Assembly (NCBI GenBank): GCA_024641225.1
Contig: JAHEDN010000032.1
Span: 1 to 12,009 of the forward strand
Origin: Burkholderiales bacterium
GTDB lineage: Bacteria; Pseudomonadota; Gammaproteobacteria; Burkholderiales; Burkholderiaceae_F
Length of the DNA stretch: 12,009 bases
Reading direction: 5' to 3'
Under the pieces are notes generated by a model. The model saw only the letters and a list, made by a program, of their open reading frames with translations, searched no databases and was not told where the DNA came from. Of this stretch, positions 5,084 to 12,009 are shown piece after piece (positions within the stretch are counted from its first letter, which is position 1; each line of letters begins with the position of its first letter). A program made the position numbers and the translations under genes.

Positions 5084-8000
5084 CTACCTCTGCTCGTCCG
5101 CCGGCTGCGTGGTCAGCGCGGTCGCGCCGCCGCGTGGTGCGTGCCTGCCGCGCCCGAACCAGCGCGCCTCGAGCGCGTCAAGGTACGAGTAGATCACCGG
5201 CACCACCACCAGCGTGAGCAGGGTGGAGGTGATCACGCCACCGATGATCGCCCGGCCCATGGGCGCCTGCTGCTCGGCGCCTTCGCCAAGGCCGAGGGCG
5301 AGCGGCAGCATGCCAAACGTCATCGCCGCCGTGGTCATCAGGATCGGTCGCAGACGCACCTGTCCGGCGGCGATCAGGGCCTCGATGCGCGAGAGACCGC
5401 GCTTCTGGCCGTGGTTCGCGAAGTCCACCAGCAGGATGGCGTTCTTGGTCACCAGGCCCATCAGGAAGACGATGCCGATCATCGAGAAGATGTTCAGCGT
5501 GGTGCCGGTCACGAGCAAGGCCAGCATCACGCCGACGATCGACAGCGGCAGAGAGGCCATGATCGCCACCGGCTGGATGAAGCTGCCGAACTGCGACGCC
5601 AGGACGATGTAGATGAAGATGACGGCCAGCGCCAGCGCACTCATGATCGCGGCGCCGACTTCCTCCTGGTCGCGGATCTGTCCGCCGACGTCGAAGCGCA
5701 GGCCCGGCGGCAGCTGGTAGGATTTGACGAGGTCCTGCACTTCCTTGCCGGCGTCGCCGGCCGGCCGACCCTCGACGTTGGCGAACAGCGCTACACGCCG
5801 CTGCAGGTCCTGGCGGCGGATGTTCTCCGGGTTGAAGGAGCGTTCGATGGTGGCGATCGAGCGAAGGGGGACGACTTCGGTGGAACCATCGGCCCGCGTC
5901 CGGCCAGTGGCGATATTCAGGTTGGCGATGTCCTCGGTCACCGTGCGGTTCTCGCGCGGCAGCTGCGTGATCACCTCGTAGTTCTGCCCGTCCGGAGCAA
6001 GCCAGTAGCCGGAGTTCTCGCCGCCGACCAGCGCCCGCAACGTGGCGCCGAGCTGCGCGTGCGTGATGCCGTACTCGGCCGCCAGCTCGGGCTTCAGGCG
6101 CACGGCCAGCGCCGGGGTGCCGTCCTTGACCGTGATGTCGACGTCGGTGACGCCGCGGATCTGCGACACCTTGTTGCGGAAGTCGGCCATCACGCGGTTC
6201 ATCGCCTCCTGGTCGTTGCCGAGCAGCGCCACGTAGATCGCGCCTCCGAAACCCACCGTGAGCTGTACCCCGGGAATGCCGGCGACCTGCTTGCGGATCG
6301 CCTCCTCGATCTTCTTCTGCGAGCGATCGCGCTCGGCGCGCGGCACCAGCTGCAGATTGATGCGGGCGTTGTTCTTGGCCCCGTCGGTGCCGATGCTGGT
6401 ATCGATCGAGGCGATCTCCGGAAATTCCTTCAGCACCGCCTCGACACGCCTGACCCGCTCGTCGGCGTACTCGAGGCTGGAGCCGACCGGCATGGTCAGC
6501 TTCACGCTGGTGAAGCTCTGGTCAGCCTCCGGCATCAGCTCGCCGCCCACGATGCCGGCGATCGGAACGCTGGCCAGGAAGCTCGCCGTGGCGATGGCCA
6601 GCGTGCTCTTGCGGTGACCCAGCGCCCAGCGCAGCAGGCGGTCGTAGATCTCGTGCCAGCGCTCGACCCAGCGGTCGAACACGGTGAGCACGCGGCCGAT
6701 CACCGGCACGCCCTTCGCCCCCTGCGGCGGGTCGCGCCACACGGCAGACAGCATCGGGTCGAGCGTAAAGCTGACGAACAGAGACACCAGCACCGCCACC
6801 ACCACCGTGATGCCGAACGGATAGAAGAACTTGCCGACGATGCCGCCCATGAAGGCGATCGGCACGAATACGGCGACGATGGAGAACGTCGTGGCCAGCA
6901 CCGCCAGGCCGATCTCATCGGTTCCCTCACGCGCGGCGGTGAAATGGTCCTTGCCCATCCGGATGTGGCGGACGATGTTCTCGCGCACCACGATCGCGTC
7001 GTCGATCAGCAGGCCGATGCACAGGCTCAGCGCCATCAGCGTCATGTAGTTCAGTGTGAAGCCGAACGCGTATACCGCGATGAAGGTCGCGATGACCGCA
7101 ATCGGCAGCGTCAGCCCGGTGATCACGGTGCTGCGCCAGCTGCCCAGGAACAGGAACACGATCAGCACGGTCAGCATCGCGCCTTCGACGATCGTGTGCT
7201 TCACGTTGTCGACCGAATGCTTCACGAAGTCGGCCATCGCCCATATGAACTTCAGCTCGGCACCCGGCGGCAATTGCTTGCGGATGTCCGCGGCCGCTTC
7301 CCTCAGCTGCTGGCCGACCTCGACGATGTTGGCGTCCTGCGCCTTGTAGACCCATACGCCGATCGCCGGCTGGCCGTCGACGCGGGTCAGCGACTTGCGC
7401 TCTGCCTCGGCATCGACGACTTCGGCCACCTGCTCGAGCAGGATCGGCACGCCAGCGCGCCGAGCGACGATGATCTTGCCGAACTCCGCGGCCGACGACA
7501 GCCGGCCGTCGACGCGGACGATCGACTCCGAGGTCCGGTTCGAGATCGTCCCGACCGGCACGCTGACGTTGGCCGTGCGCAGCGCGGTCACCACCTGATC
7601 GACGGTCAGGCCATGCGCCGTCAGCCGGGCCGGATCGACGCGGGCCTGCACCTGCCGCGTCACGGTGCCGCCGAGCTCGACGCGGCCGACGCCGTTGACG
7701 CGCTCGAAGCCCTTCTGCACGACCTGCTCGGCGATCAGCGTCAGTTCGCGCGGCGTCTTCCCGTTGCCCATCAGCGCGAAAGATGCGACCGGCTGGTCGT
7801 TCTCGGTCTCGGCGCGCTGGACGATCGGGTCCTTGGCGTCGCGCGGGAAGCTGGCGCGGATCTGCGCCAGCTTGTCGCGCACCTCCTGCATCGCACGCGT
7901 GGTGTCGACGTCGAGACGAAACTCGACCCAGGTGAGCGAGCGGCCCTCGTCGGAGCGCGACAGGATCCGCTTGACCCCGGCCACGGTGTTCGCCGCGTTC

Positions 8001-8203
8001 TCGATCGGCTTTGCGAGATCGTTCTCGACCTGCTCGGGCGACGCGCCGGGATAATTGACCCAGATCATCACGCCGGGCGGCGCGACGTCCGGCATCGGCT
8101 CGACGCCGAGACGGGCGTAGGAAAACAGCCCGAGCACGGTGAGCGCGACCATCACCATGGTCGCGAACACCGGATGGTTGATCGAGACGCGCGTCATCCA
8201 CAT
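5084..8203 (-). CDS. RND multidrug efflux permease, HAE1 family
   Basis: The product has 1039 residues, close to AcrB (1049). The ATG at 8203 has AGGAG at 8211-8215, seven bases upstream. It is an inner-membrane proton-driven pump subunit that works as a trimer with a fusion protein and an outer-membrane channel. Visible marks: the first helix after 'RVSINHPVFATMVMVAL', the porter-domain start 'YPGASPEQVENDLAKPIE', the TM4 proton-relay pair Asp401-Asp402 in 'GLLIDDAIVV', Lys920 in the TM10 motif 'GLVTKNAILLVDFAN', 'ELMPEADQ' opening the second half, and 'LRPILMTTAAMTFGMLPLAL' near the end. All proton-pathway residues I can check are present, so the pump looks functional. The Phe residues that line the drug pocket near AcrB 610-628 are not seen at the equivalent stretch ('NNARINLQL'), so substrates may differ from AcrB. 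It lies 20 bases after the fusion protein gene. I do not assign a specific name. Confidence 0.95.
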   Translation of the reverse strand: MWMTRVSINHPVFATMVMVALTVLGLFSYARLGVEPMPDVAPPGVMIWVNYPGASPEQVENDLAKPIENAANTVAGVKRILSRSDEGRSLTWVEFRLDVDTTRAMQEVRDKLAQIRASFPRDAKDPIVQRAETENDQPVASFALMGNGKTPRELTLIAEQVVQKGFERVNGVGRVELGGTVTRQVQARVDPARLTAHGLTVDQVVTALRTANVSVPVGTISNRTSESIVRVDGRLSSAAEFGKIIVARRAGVPILLEQVAEVVDAEAERKSLTRVDGQPAIGVWVYKAQDANIVEVGQQLREAAADIRKQLPPGAELKFIWAMADFVKHSVDNVKHTIVEGAMLTVLIVFLFLGSWRSTVITGLTLPIAVIATFIAVYAFGFTLNYMTLMALSLCIGLLIDDAIVVRENIVRHIRMGKDHFTAAREGTDEIGLAVLATTFSIVAVFVPIAFMGGIVGKFFYPFGITVVVAVLVSLFVSFTLDPMLSAVWRDPPQGAKGVPVIGRVLTVFDRWVERWHEIYDRLLRWALGHRKSTLAIATASFLASVPIAGIVGGELMPEADQSFTSVKLTMPVGSSLEYADERVRRVEAVLKEFPEIASIDTSIGTDGAKNNARINLQLVPRAERDRSQKKIEEAIRKQVAGIPGVQLTVGFGGAIYVALLGNDQEAMNRVMADFRNKVSQIRGVTDVDITVKDGTPALAVRLKPELAAEYGITHAQLGATLRALVGGENSGYWLAPDGQNYEVITQLPRENRTVTEDIANLNIATGRTRADGSTEVVPLRSIATIERSFNPENIRRQDLQRRVALFANVEGRPAGDAGKEVQDLVKSYQLPPGLRFDVGGQIRDQEEVGAAIMSALALAVIFIYIVLASQFGSFIQPVAIMASLPLSIVGVMLALLVTGTTLNIFSMIGIVFLMGLVTKNAILLVDFANHGQKRGLSRIEALIAAGQVRLRPILMTTAAMTFGMLPLALGLGEGAEQQAPMGRAIIGGVITSTLLTLVVVPVIYSYLDALEARWFGRGRHAPRGGATALTTQPADEQR

Positions 8204-8223
8204 GGCGCTGCTCCTGCGACGGC

Positions 8224-9399
8224 TCAGCGCGCCAACGCGACGCTCGCGCGCGCGGCGACCTTCGGCGCGTCGGCGGTGACGATGTTGGCCAACATGCCCT
8301 CGCGCAGGTTGTCGAACTTGGTGCCGATCACCTGCTCCGCTCCATTGAGCCCGGAAGTGATCTCGATCCGCTGCGCGCGCTCGTCACGTACGCCGGTGGC
8401 GACGTTGCGCCGGGCAAGCTTGCCGTCGTCGATGACCCAGACGTAGCTCTGGCCACGATCGTCCCGCACGGCGGCCATCGGCAGCGCCGGCACCGGTGCA
8501 ACCCCGCCGATCTGCACCTTCACCCGCGCGAACATGCCGCCGCGCAGACGGCCGTCGTCGTTGGACAGCAGCACGTAGACGGCGATCATGCGCGAGCCCG
8601 GCTCGGTGGTCGGGTTGATGCGATCGATTCTTCCCTTGTAGGGCTGGTCGGCCAGACCCTCGATCTCGACCGCGACTTCTGCGCCCTGGACGATCTTGGC
8701 CACGTCGGCCACCGGCGCCTCCGCCTGAACTTCGAGGCGCGCCAGGTCGACGATGTGCAGCAGCGGCGCATCGAACGCAACCTTCTCGCCGGGCTGGACG
8801 TGCCGCCGGGCCACCTGACCGGAGATCGGCGCGCGGACCACGGCGTCGGACAGCAGCAACTGCGTCTGCGCCAGCTGCGCCTCGGCCGCCTGCACTGTGG
8901 CCACCTGGGCACGGTAGGCGTCGTCGGCGGTGTCGAAGGCGTTCTTTGATATGAAGCTCTGCTTGACGAGCTGCGCATTGGCCGATCGTGTGCGCTCGGT
9001 CTGCGCCAGCGTCGCGCGCGCCGACTCCAGTTCGGCCTGGCGCTCGGCCAGCTGGTTTCGCAGCTGCGCCGTGTCGAACTCGGCGATGACCTGGCCGGCG
9101 GTAACCCGGTCGCCCTCGCGCACCGGCAGCCGGCGCACTTCGGCGGAAAGCTTCGAGCGCACGGTCGCCTGGTTGAAGGCCTGCACCGTGCCCGGCATCG
9201 ACAGCTGGACGGAGAGCGTCTGCGGCGCGAGCCGGACGATGTCGGTCGCCGCGAAGGCGAGCGGCGGCGGCTCCTTCTTTTTCTCGTCTGCCTTGGCGCC
9301 GAGCTTCAGGACGCCGCTCTGCATGGCGCCGAGCGCGCTCGCAATGATCACTACAGCGAGGCCGGCGAGGATCACCCAGCGCTTCTTGGTCTTGCTCAT
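8224..9399 (-). CDS. RND efflux membrane fusion protein (periplasmic adaptor)
   Basis: The product has 391 residues. The ATG at 9397-9399 follows a G-rich stretch (GGGGGA) that may serve as ribosome site. One N-terminal hydrophobic segment (about 8-26) with no lipobox Cys indicates an uncleaved inner-membrane anchor. Then come the first half of the lipoyl-like domain ('VREGDRVTAGQVIAEFD', 93-109), an alpha-helical hairpin (about 110-183, Ala/Gln/Glu rich, coiled-coil like), the second lipoyl half ('VVRAPISGQVARRHVQPGEKV', given here by its key residues Ala-Pro-Ile-Ser-Gly at 190-194), a beta-barrel domain ('GGMFARVKVQIGG') and a membrane-proximal domain. It links the pump to an outer-membrane channel. 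It is the first gene of the two-gene operon with the pump. No channel or TetR/MarR regulator is next to it, so control would have to come from elsewhere or from its 247-base upstream gap. Confidence 0.92.
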   Translation of the reverse strand: MSKTKKRWVILAGLAVVIIASALGAMQSGVLKLGAKADEKKKEPPPLAFAATDIVRLAPQTLSVQLSMPGTVQAFNQATVRSKLSAEVRRLPVREGDRVTAGQVIAEFDTAQLRNQLAERQAELESARATLAQTERTRSANAQLVKQSFISKNAFDTADDAYRAQVATVQAAEAQLAQTQLLLSDAVVRAPISGQVARRHVQPGEKVAFDAPLLHIVDLARLEVQAEAPVADVAKIVQGAEVAVEIEGLADQPYKGRIDRINPTTEPGSRMIAVYVLLSNDDGRLRGGMFARVKVQIGGVAPVPALPMAAVRDDRGQSYVWVIDDGKLARRNVATGVRDERAQRIEITSGLNGAEQVIGTKFDNLREGMLANIVTADAPKVAARASVALAR

Positions 9400-9646
9400 G
9401 TTTTCCCCCGAAGCCGACGCACCAGGCGGGCCTGCGCGCGGCCGAATCCCTTACCGTGGCCCGCATTGTCAGGGCGCGAGGCCCCGGCCCGCCATCGCGC
9501 TGCGACGGAATGCGCATCGGTGCGACGAAACGCAAGACTCGCGGACGGGTCGTGCTCCGCGAGGCCATTCGCTGCCACATCAGCGTGAACGGTCACCCGG
9601 CGCCGCCGTCAACGGGGCATGGGCAGGGGCGAACGCGCACTCAAGA
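9400..9646. other. Gene-free gap between parE and the efflux operon
   Basis: I find no convincing gene in these 247 bases on either strand. The gap should hold the end of the parE transcript and the promoter of the efflux operon (both read on the minus strand). I cannot point to a convincing -35/-10 pair. A perfect stem-loop at 9538-9563 is the one clear structure, and TGCGACG occurs twice (near 9501 and 9521). Confidence 0.6.
9538..9563 (-). repeat. Perfect inverted repeat between parE and the efflux operon
   Basis: The arms CTCGCGGA and TCCGCGAG pair perfectly over eight bases around a ten-base loop. On the minus strand a modestly T-rich stretch (TCTTGCGTTTC) follows. It lies 84-109 bases after the parE stop and about 139 bases before the fusion-protein start. 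It could end the parE transcript or be an operator for the efflux operon. The sequence does not decide. Confidence 0.45.
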
Positions 9647-11638
9647 CTAGATGTCCGCCTCGACCTCGTTGCCGTGCTCTTCGATCCAGGCACGGCGGGC
9701 GGAGGCTTCGCCTCGGCCCATCAGCATGGTCATCGTGCCGACCGTTTCTGCCCGCGGCAACTCGCCGAGGGCTATCGGCAGGAGCCGTCGCGTATCTGGA
9801 CTCAGTGTCGTTTCCCAAAGCTGCTCGGCACTCATTTCGCCCAAACCCTTGAAGCGGGCGATCGTCCAGCTGCCCTGGCGCACCCCCTCGTCGGCAAGCT
9901 TTTCCAGCGTGGTGTCAAGCTCGTCGTCGTCGAGGCAGTACAGCCGCCGCGCCGGCCGCTTTCCCGCCGCCGGCACGTCGACGCGGAACAGCGGCGGCCT
10001 TGCCACGAAGACGTGGCCGCGCTCGATCAGCTTCGGAAAGTGGCGGAAGAACAGCGTCAGCAACAGCACCTGGATGTGCGCGCCGTCGACGTCGGCGTCG
10101 GCCAGCACGCAGATCTTGCCGTAACGCAGCCCGGACAGGTCCGGTTCGTCACCCGGTCCATGCGGATCGACGCCGATGGCCACCGCGATGTCATGCACTT
10201 CCGCGTTGGCAAAGAGGCGGTCGCGCTCCACTTCCCAGGTATTGAGCACCTTGCCGCGCAGCGGGAGGATCGCCTGGAACTCCTTGTCGCGCCCCATCTT
10301 GGCCGAGCCACCAGCCGAATCGCCTTCGACAAGGAACAGCTCATTGCGCGCGGTGTCGGTCGACTCGCAGTCGGTGAGCTTGCCCGGCAGCACAGCCACC
10401 GCCGAGCCCTTCTTCTTTTCCACCTTCTGCGCGGCGCGGGCGCGCGCCTGCGCCTGGCGGATCACAAGATCGGCCAAGGCGCGACCGTAGTCCGGATGCT
10501 GATTGAGCCAGATCTCCAGCTGCGGCTTGACCTGCCCGGCAACCAGCCGCAGCGCGTCGCGGCTGTTCAGCCGCTCCTTGATCTGGCCCTGGAACTGCGG
10601 GTCGAGAACCCTGGCAGTGAGCACGAAGCTGGCGCGCGCGAAGACGTCTTCGGAAAGCAGCTTGACGCCCTTGGGCAGCAGGTTGTGGGCGTCGATGAAC
10701 GCGCGCACGGCGTTGAACATCCCTTCGCGCAGCCCCGCTTCGTGCGTACCGCCCGCCGTGGTCGGAATGAGGTTCACGTACGACTCGCGCGTGACCGGGC
10801 CTTCCTCGGTCCACGCCAGCACCCATCGCGCACCTTCCCCCTCGGCGAAGACCTCGTCGTCGGCGTCGACGTATCCCTCCGCCTCGAACGGCAGCGCGAC
10901 CGGAGAAGCGGCAAGCGTGCCGAGCAGGTACTGCTGCAAGCCGCCGTCATAGCGCCACGTCTGCGTACGGCCACTCTTCTCGACCGTCAGCGTCACCGTG
11001 GTGCCGGGAAGCAGCACGGCCTTGCTGCGCAGCAGCCGCTCAAGTTCGTCGAGCGGCACGATGGCCGTATCGAAGTACTTCGTATTCGGCCAGACGGTCA
11101 CGCGGGTGCCGGTCTTCGGCTCGCCGCCTTTGACGGCTCGTGTTGCAAGCGGCTCGCGCACTTCACCATCGGCAAACCCCATCGTGTGCGCCCGGCCGTC
11201 GCGCCACACGGTCACGTCCAGCCGACGCGATAGCGCGTTGGTCACCGACACGCCGACACCATGCAGTCCGCCGGAGAACGAATACGCGCCACCGGCGCGC
11301 TTGTCGAACTTGCCGCCCGCATGCAGGCGGGTGAAGACGATCTCCACGACCGGGGCGTTTTCCTCCGGGTGCATCCCGGTCGGGATGCCGCGGCCGTCGT
11401 CCTGCACGGTGACCGCCCCGTCCGCGTGCACGGTGACGTCGATGTGGCGGCCAAAGCCGGCGAGGATTTCGTCGGCCGCGTTGTCGATCGCCTCCTGCAC
11501 GATGTGCAGCGGGCTGTCGGTGCGCGTGTACATGCCGGGCCGCTGACGGACCGGCTCGAGTCCCTTCAGGACGCGGATCGACGCCTCGCCGTATGCAGCG
11601 GCGGCGCGTGCCGTGCGGGAACGTGTACTGCTGGTCAT
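9647..11638 (-). CDS. parE: DNA topoisomerase IV subunit B
   Basis: The product has 663 residues, right for ParE and shorter than the roughly 800 of Gram-negative GyrB. With ParC it removes links between daughter chromosomes. ATPase (GHKL) marks: Glu49 and Asn53 in 'VQEAIDNAADE', 'DDGRGIP' (80-86), 'LHGVGVSVTNALS' (125-137) and 'GGTHEAGLREG' (296-306). Toprim marks: 'LVEGDSAGGSAKMGRD' with Glu438, 'LPLRGKVLN' (458-466) and 'LADADVDGAHI' with the metal-binding Asp514 and Asp516. The C-terminal 'RFKGLGEM' (595-602) is also typical. 'IRVLKGLEPVRQRPGMYTRT' near the N-terminus fits ParE better than GyrB. The ATG at 11636-11638 has no evident ribosome site. The gap in front holds an inverted pair of DnaA-box-like sequences (11678-11700). 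parC, often next to parE in this group, does not follow; an efflux operon does. Confidence 0.96.
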   Translation of the reverse strand: MTSSTRSRTARAAAAYGEASIRVLKGLEPVRQRPGMYTRTDSPLHIVQEAIDNAADEILAGFGRHIDVTVHADGAVTVQDDGRGIPTGMHPEENAPVVEIVFTRLHAGGKFDKRAGGAYSFSGGLHGVGVSVTNALSRRLDVTVWRDGRAHTMGFADGEVREPLATRAVKGGEPKTGTRVTVWPNTKYFDTAIVPLDELERLLRSKAVLLPGTTVTLTVEKSGRTQTWRYDGGLQQYLLGTLAASPVALPFEAEGYVDADDEVFAEGEGARWVLAWTEEGPVTRESYVNLIPTTAGGTHEAGLREGMFNAVRAFIDAHNLLPKGVKLLSEDVFARASFVLTARVLDPQFQGQIKERLNSRDALRLVAGQVKPQLEIWLNQHPDYGRALADLVIRQAQARARAAQKVEKKKGSAVAVLPGKLTDCESTDTARNELFLVEGDSAGGSAKMGRDKEFQAILPLRGKVLNTWEVERDRLFANAEVHDIAVAIGVDPHGPGDEPDLSGLRYGKICVLADADVDGAHIQVLLLTLFFRHFPKLIERGHVFVARPPLFRVDVPAAGKRPARRLYCLDDDELDTTLEKLADEGVRQGSWTIARFKGLGEMSAEQLWETTLSPDTRRLLPIALGELPRAETVGTMTMLMGRGEASARRAWIEEHGNEVEADI

Positions 11639-11677
11639 GATTGAAACGCGAAAAGTTCAATCCTGCGGCAAGCCGCC

Positions 11678-11700
11678 TTTTCCACAGAACTTGTGGATAA
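11678..11700 (-). promoter_or_regulatory. Inverted pair of DnaA-box-like sequences upstream of parE
   Basis: On the minus strand 11692-11700 reads TTATCCACA, an exact match to the strict DnaA box. On the plus strand 11678-11686 reads TTTTCCACA, one mismatch away. The two face each other with five bases between (GAACT). The pair lies 40-62 bases before the parE ATG, where a transcription factor could act. Confidence 0.5.
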
Positions 11701-11780
11701 AACCCGCCCATCGATCCGCAAACCACGCCAGGACGCGGCCTGCGCTGGCCTGCTCAACCACGAACCAGCCTGCGCCGCAG

Positions 11781-11930
11781 TCAACGAAGACCACACAACT
11801 GAGCCAGCGCTGCCCAGTCGAGTTGCATGTCCGGGTGCAGGTAGCCGACGAAGCCGATCGCGAGTGCGGCCGCAATCAGCGCCCACACCGCGGCGCGGCG
11901 AAGCCCGAGCGAGATCTTCCGACCGGCCAT
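11781..11930 (-). CDS. Small single-helix membrane protein (49 residues), function unknown
   Basis: The ATG is at 11928-11930 and the TGA at 11781-11783. The product begins with a basic stretch ('MAGRKISLGLRRA'), then one hydrophobic helix at about residues 14-31 ('AVWALIAAALAIGFVGYL'), then a short tail 'HPDMQLDWAALAQLCGLR'. A basic start favours a cytoplasmic N-terminus with the tail in the periplasm. The overall pattern (one helix, then 'YLxPxM...DLA.....C') is one I associate with small unannotated membrane proteins of betaproteobacteria, but I cannot give it a function. The stop of the preceding gene lies only five bases before the ATG, which suggests coupled translation. No separate ribosome site is clear. 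The frame also stays open to the window edge upstream of the ATG, but that part reads as Arg/Gly-rich shadow sequence. parE starts 142 bases downstream. Confidence 0.6.
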   Translation of the reverse strand: MAGRKISLGLRRAAVWALIAAALAIGFVGYLHPDMQLDWAALAQLCGLR

Positions 11931-11935
11931 CGGCG

Positions 11936-12009
11936 CTACGGACGCGCCGCGCCGGCGGTGCGCTGCACCGCCATTGGGCGCTCGTCGATCGGCCAGGCCA
12001 GCGCTGCGG
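11936..12009 (-). CDS. C-terminal end of an unidentified protein (rest outside the window)
   Basis: One minus-strand frame enters from the right edge and ends in TAG at 11936-11938. The last 23 residues read as 'AALAWPIDERPMAVQ' then Arg-Thr-Ala-Gly-Ala-Ala-Arg-Pro. The stop lies five bases before the start of the 49-residue membrane protein, the spacing expected within an operon. Too little is visible to name a family. Confidence 0.4.
   Translation of the reverse strand, partial: AALAWPIDERPMAVQRTAGAARP

Noticed and set aside
4985..8446. A plus-strand open frame of over 1100 codons covering the efflux pump
   Set aside because: It is the antisense shadow of the RND permease gene. Its product is Arg/His/Asp-rich with no recognisable domain, while the opposite strand encodes a full HAE1 pump with all key motifs. 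Long antisense frames are expected at this GC content.
9440..9475. CTGACA followed by TAAGGG or GGATTC on the minus strand as an efflux promoter
   Set aside because: The spacing or the -10 match is poor in either reading, so I do not call a promoter.
9396..9596. A 66-codon minus-strand frame in the gap before the adaptor gene
   Set aside because: It overlaps the adaptor start in another frame, has no ribosome site or recognisable motif, and reads like GC-driven noise.
8930..11233. A plus-strand open frame of 767 codons across the adaptor and parE
   Set aside because: It is an antisense shadow spanning two real minus-strand genes and the gap between them, with no family resemblance and an Arg-rich composition.
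9647..11638. GyrB rather than ParE
   Set aside because: The length of 663 residues lacks the Gram-negative GyrB insertion, and the N-terminal LKGLEPVRQRPGMYTRT stretch is ParE-like.
11635..11886. Two minus-strand frames of 83 and 72 codons between parE and the right edge
   Set aside because: They overlap the 49-residue membrane protein in other frames, have Arg/Ser-rich noise composition, and cross the DnaA-box region without any motif.

Overview
The window is high-GC DNA (roughly two thirds G+C by eye) carrying ordinary chromosomal genes. A ParE-type topoisomerase, an RND efflux pair and an ABC-transporter solute-binding leader of a style common in Burkholderiales point to a betaproteobacterium, probably near Burkholderiales. 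That placement is inference from protein style only. I see no tRNA, rRNA, CRISPR array, insertion sequence or integrase, and no gene-free stretch longer than 300 bases. The longest gap is 9400-9646.

Layout: positions 1-1681 are on the + strand. They hold the 3' end of a CHASE2 / three-helix membrane protein whose stop overlaps (ATGA) the start of a FecR-domain lipoprotein, so the two form one translationally coupled envelope unit. Everything from 1706 to the right edge is on the - strand. Reading rightwards these are: a 52-residue Tat-leader fragment of a solute-binding protein, which ends 24 bases from the FecR stop; a dihydrodipicolinate-synthase-family aldolase; a small exported RT0821/Lpp0805-like surface protein with a GTG start; a membrane-anchored alpha/beta hydrolase with a candidate terminator after it; an HAE1-type RND pump and, upstream of it, its membrane fusion protein; parE; a 49-residue single-helix membrane protein; and the tail of one more gene.

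How the genes work together: the fusion protein and pump are a clear two-gene operon (20-base gap, good ribosome site). No outer-membrane channel or regulator gene lies in the window, so they probably use a channel encoded elsewhere. The aldolase and the truncated Tat leader look like what remains of a carboxylate or peptide uptake locus whose transporter genes are missing. parE is not followed by parC here. The gap in front of parE holds a perfect DnaA-box sequence in an inverted pair.

I did not find a wholly new system. The observations most worth checking are the output-less CHASE2 plus FecR-lipoprotein pair, the truncated ABC leader, the DnaA-box pair before parE, the overlooked 49-residue membrane protein, and several perfect stem-loops in the gaps.
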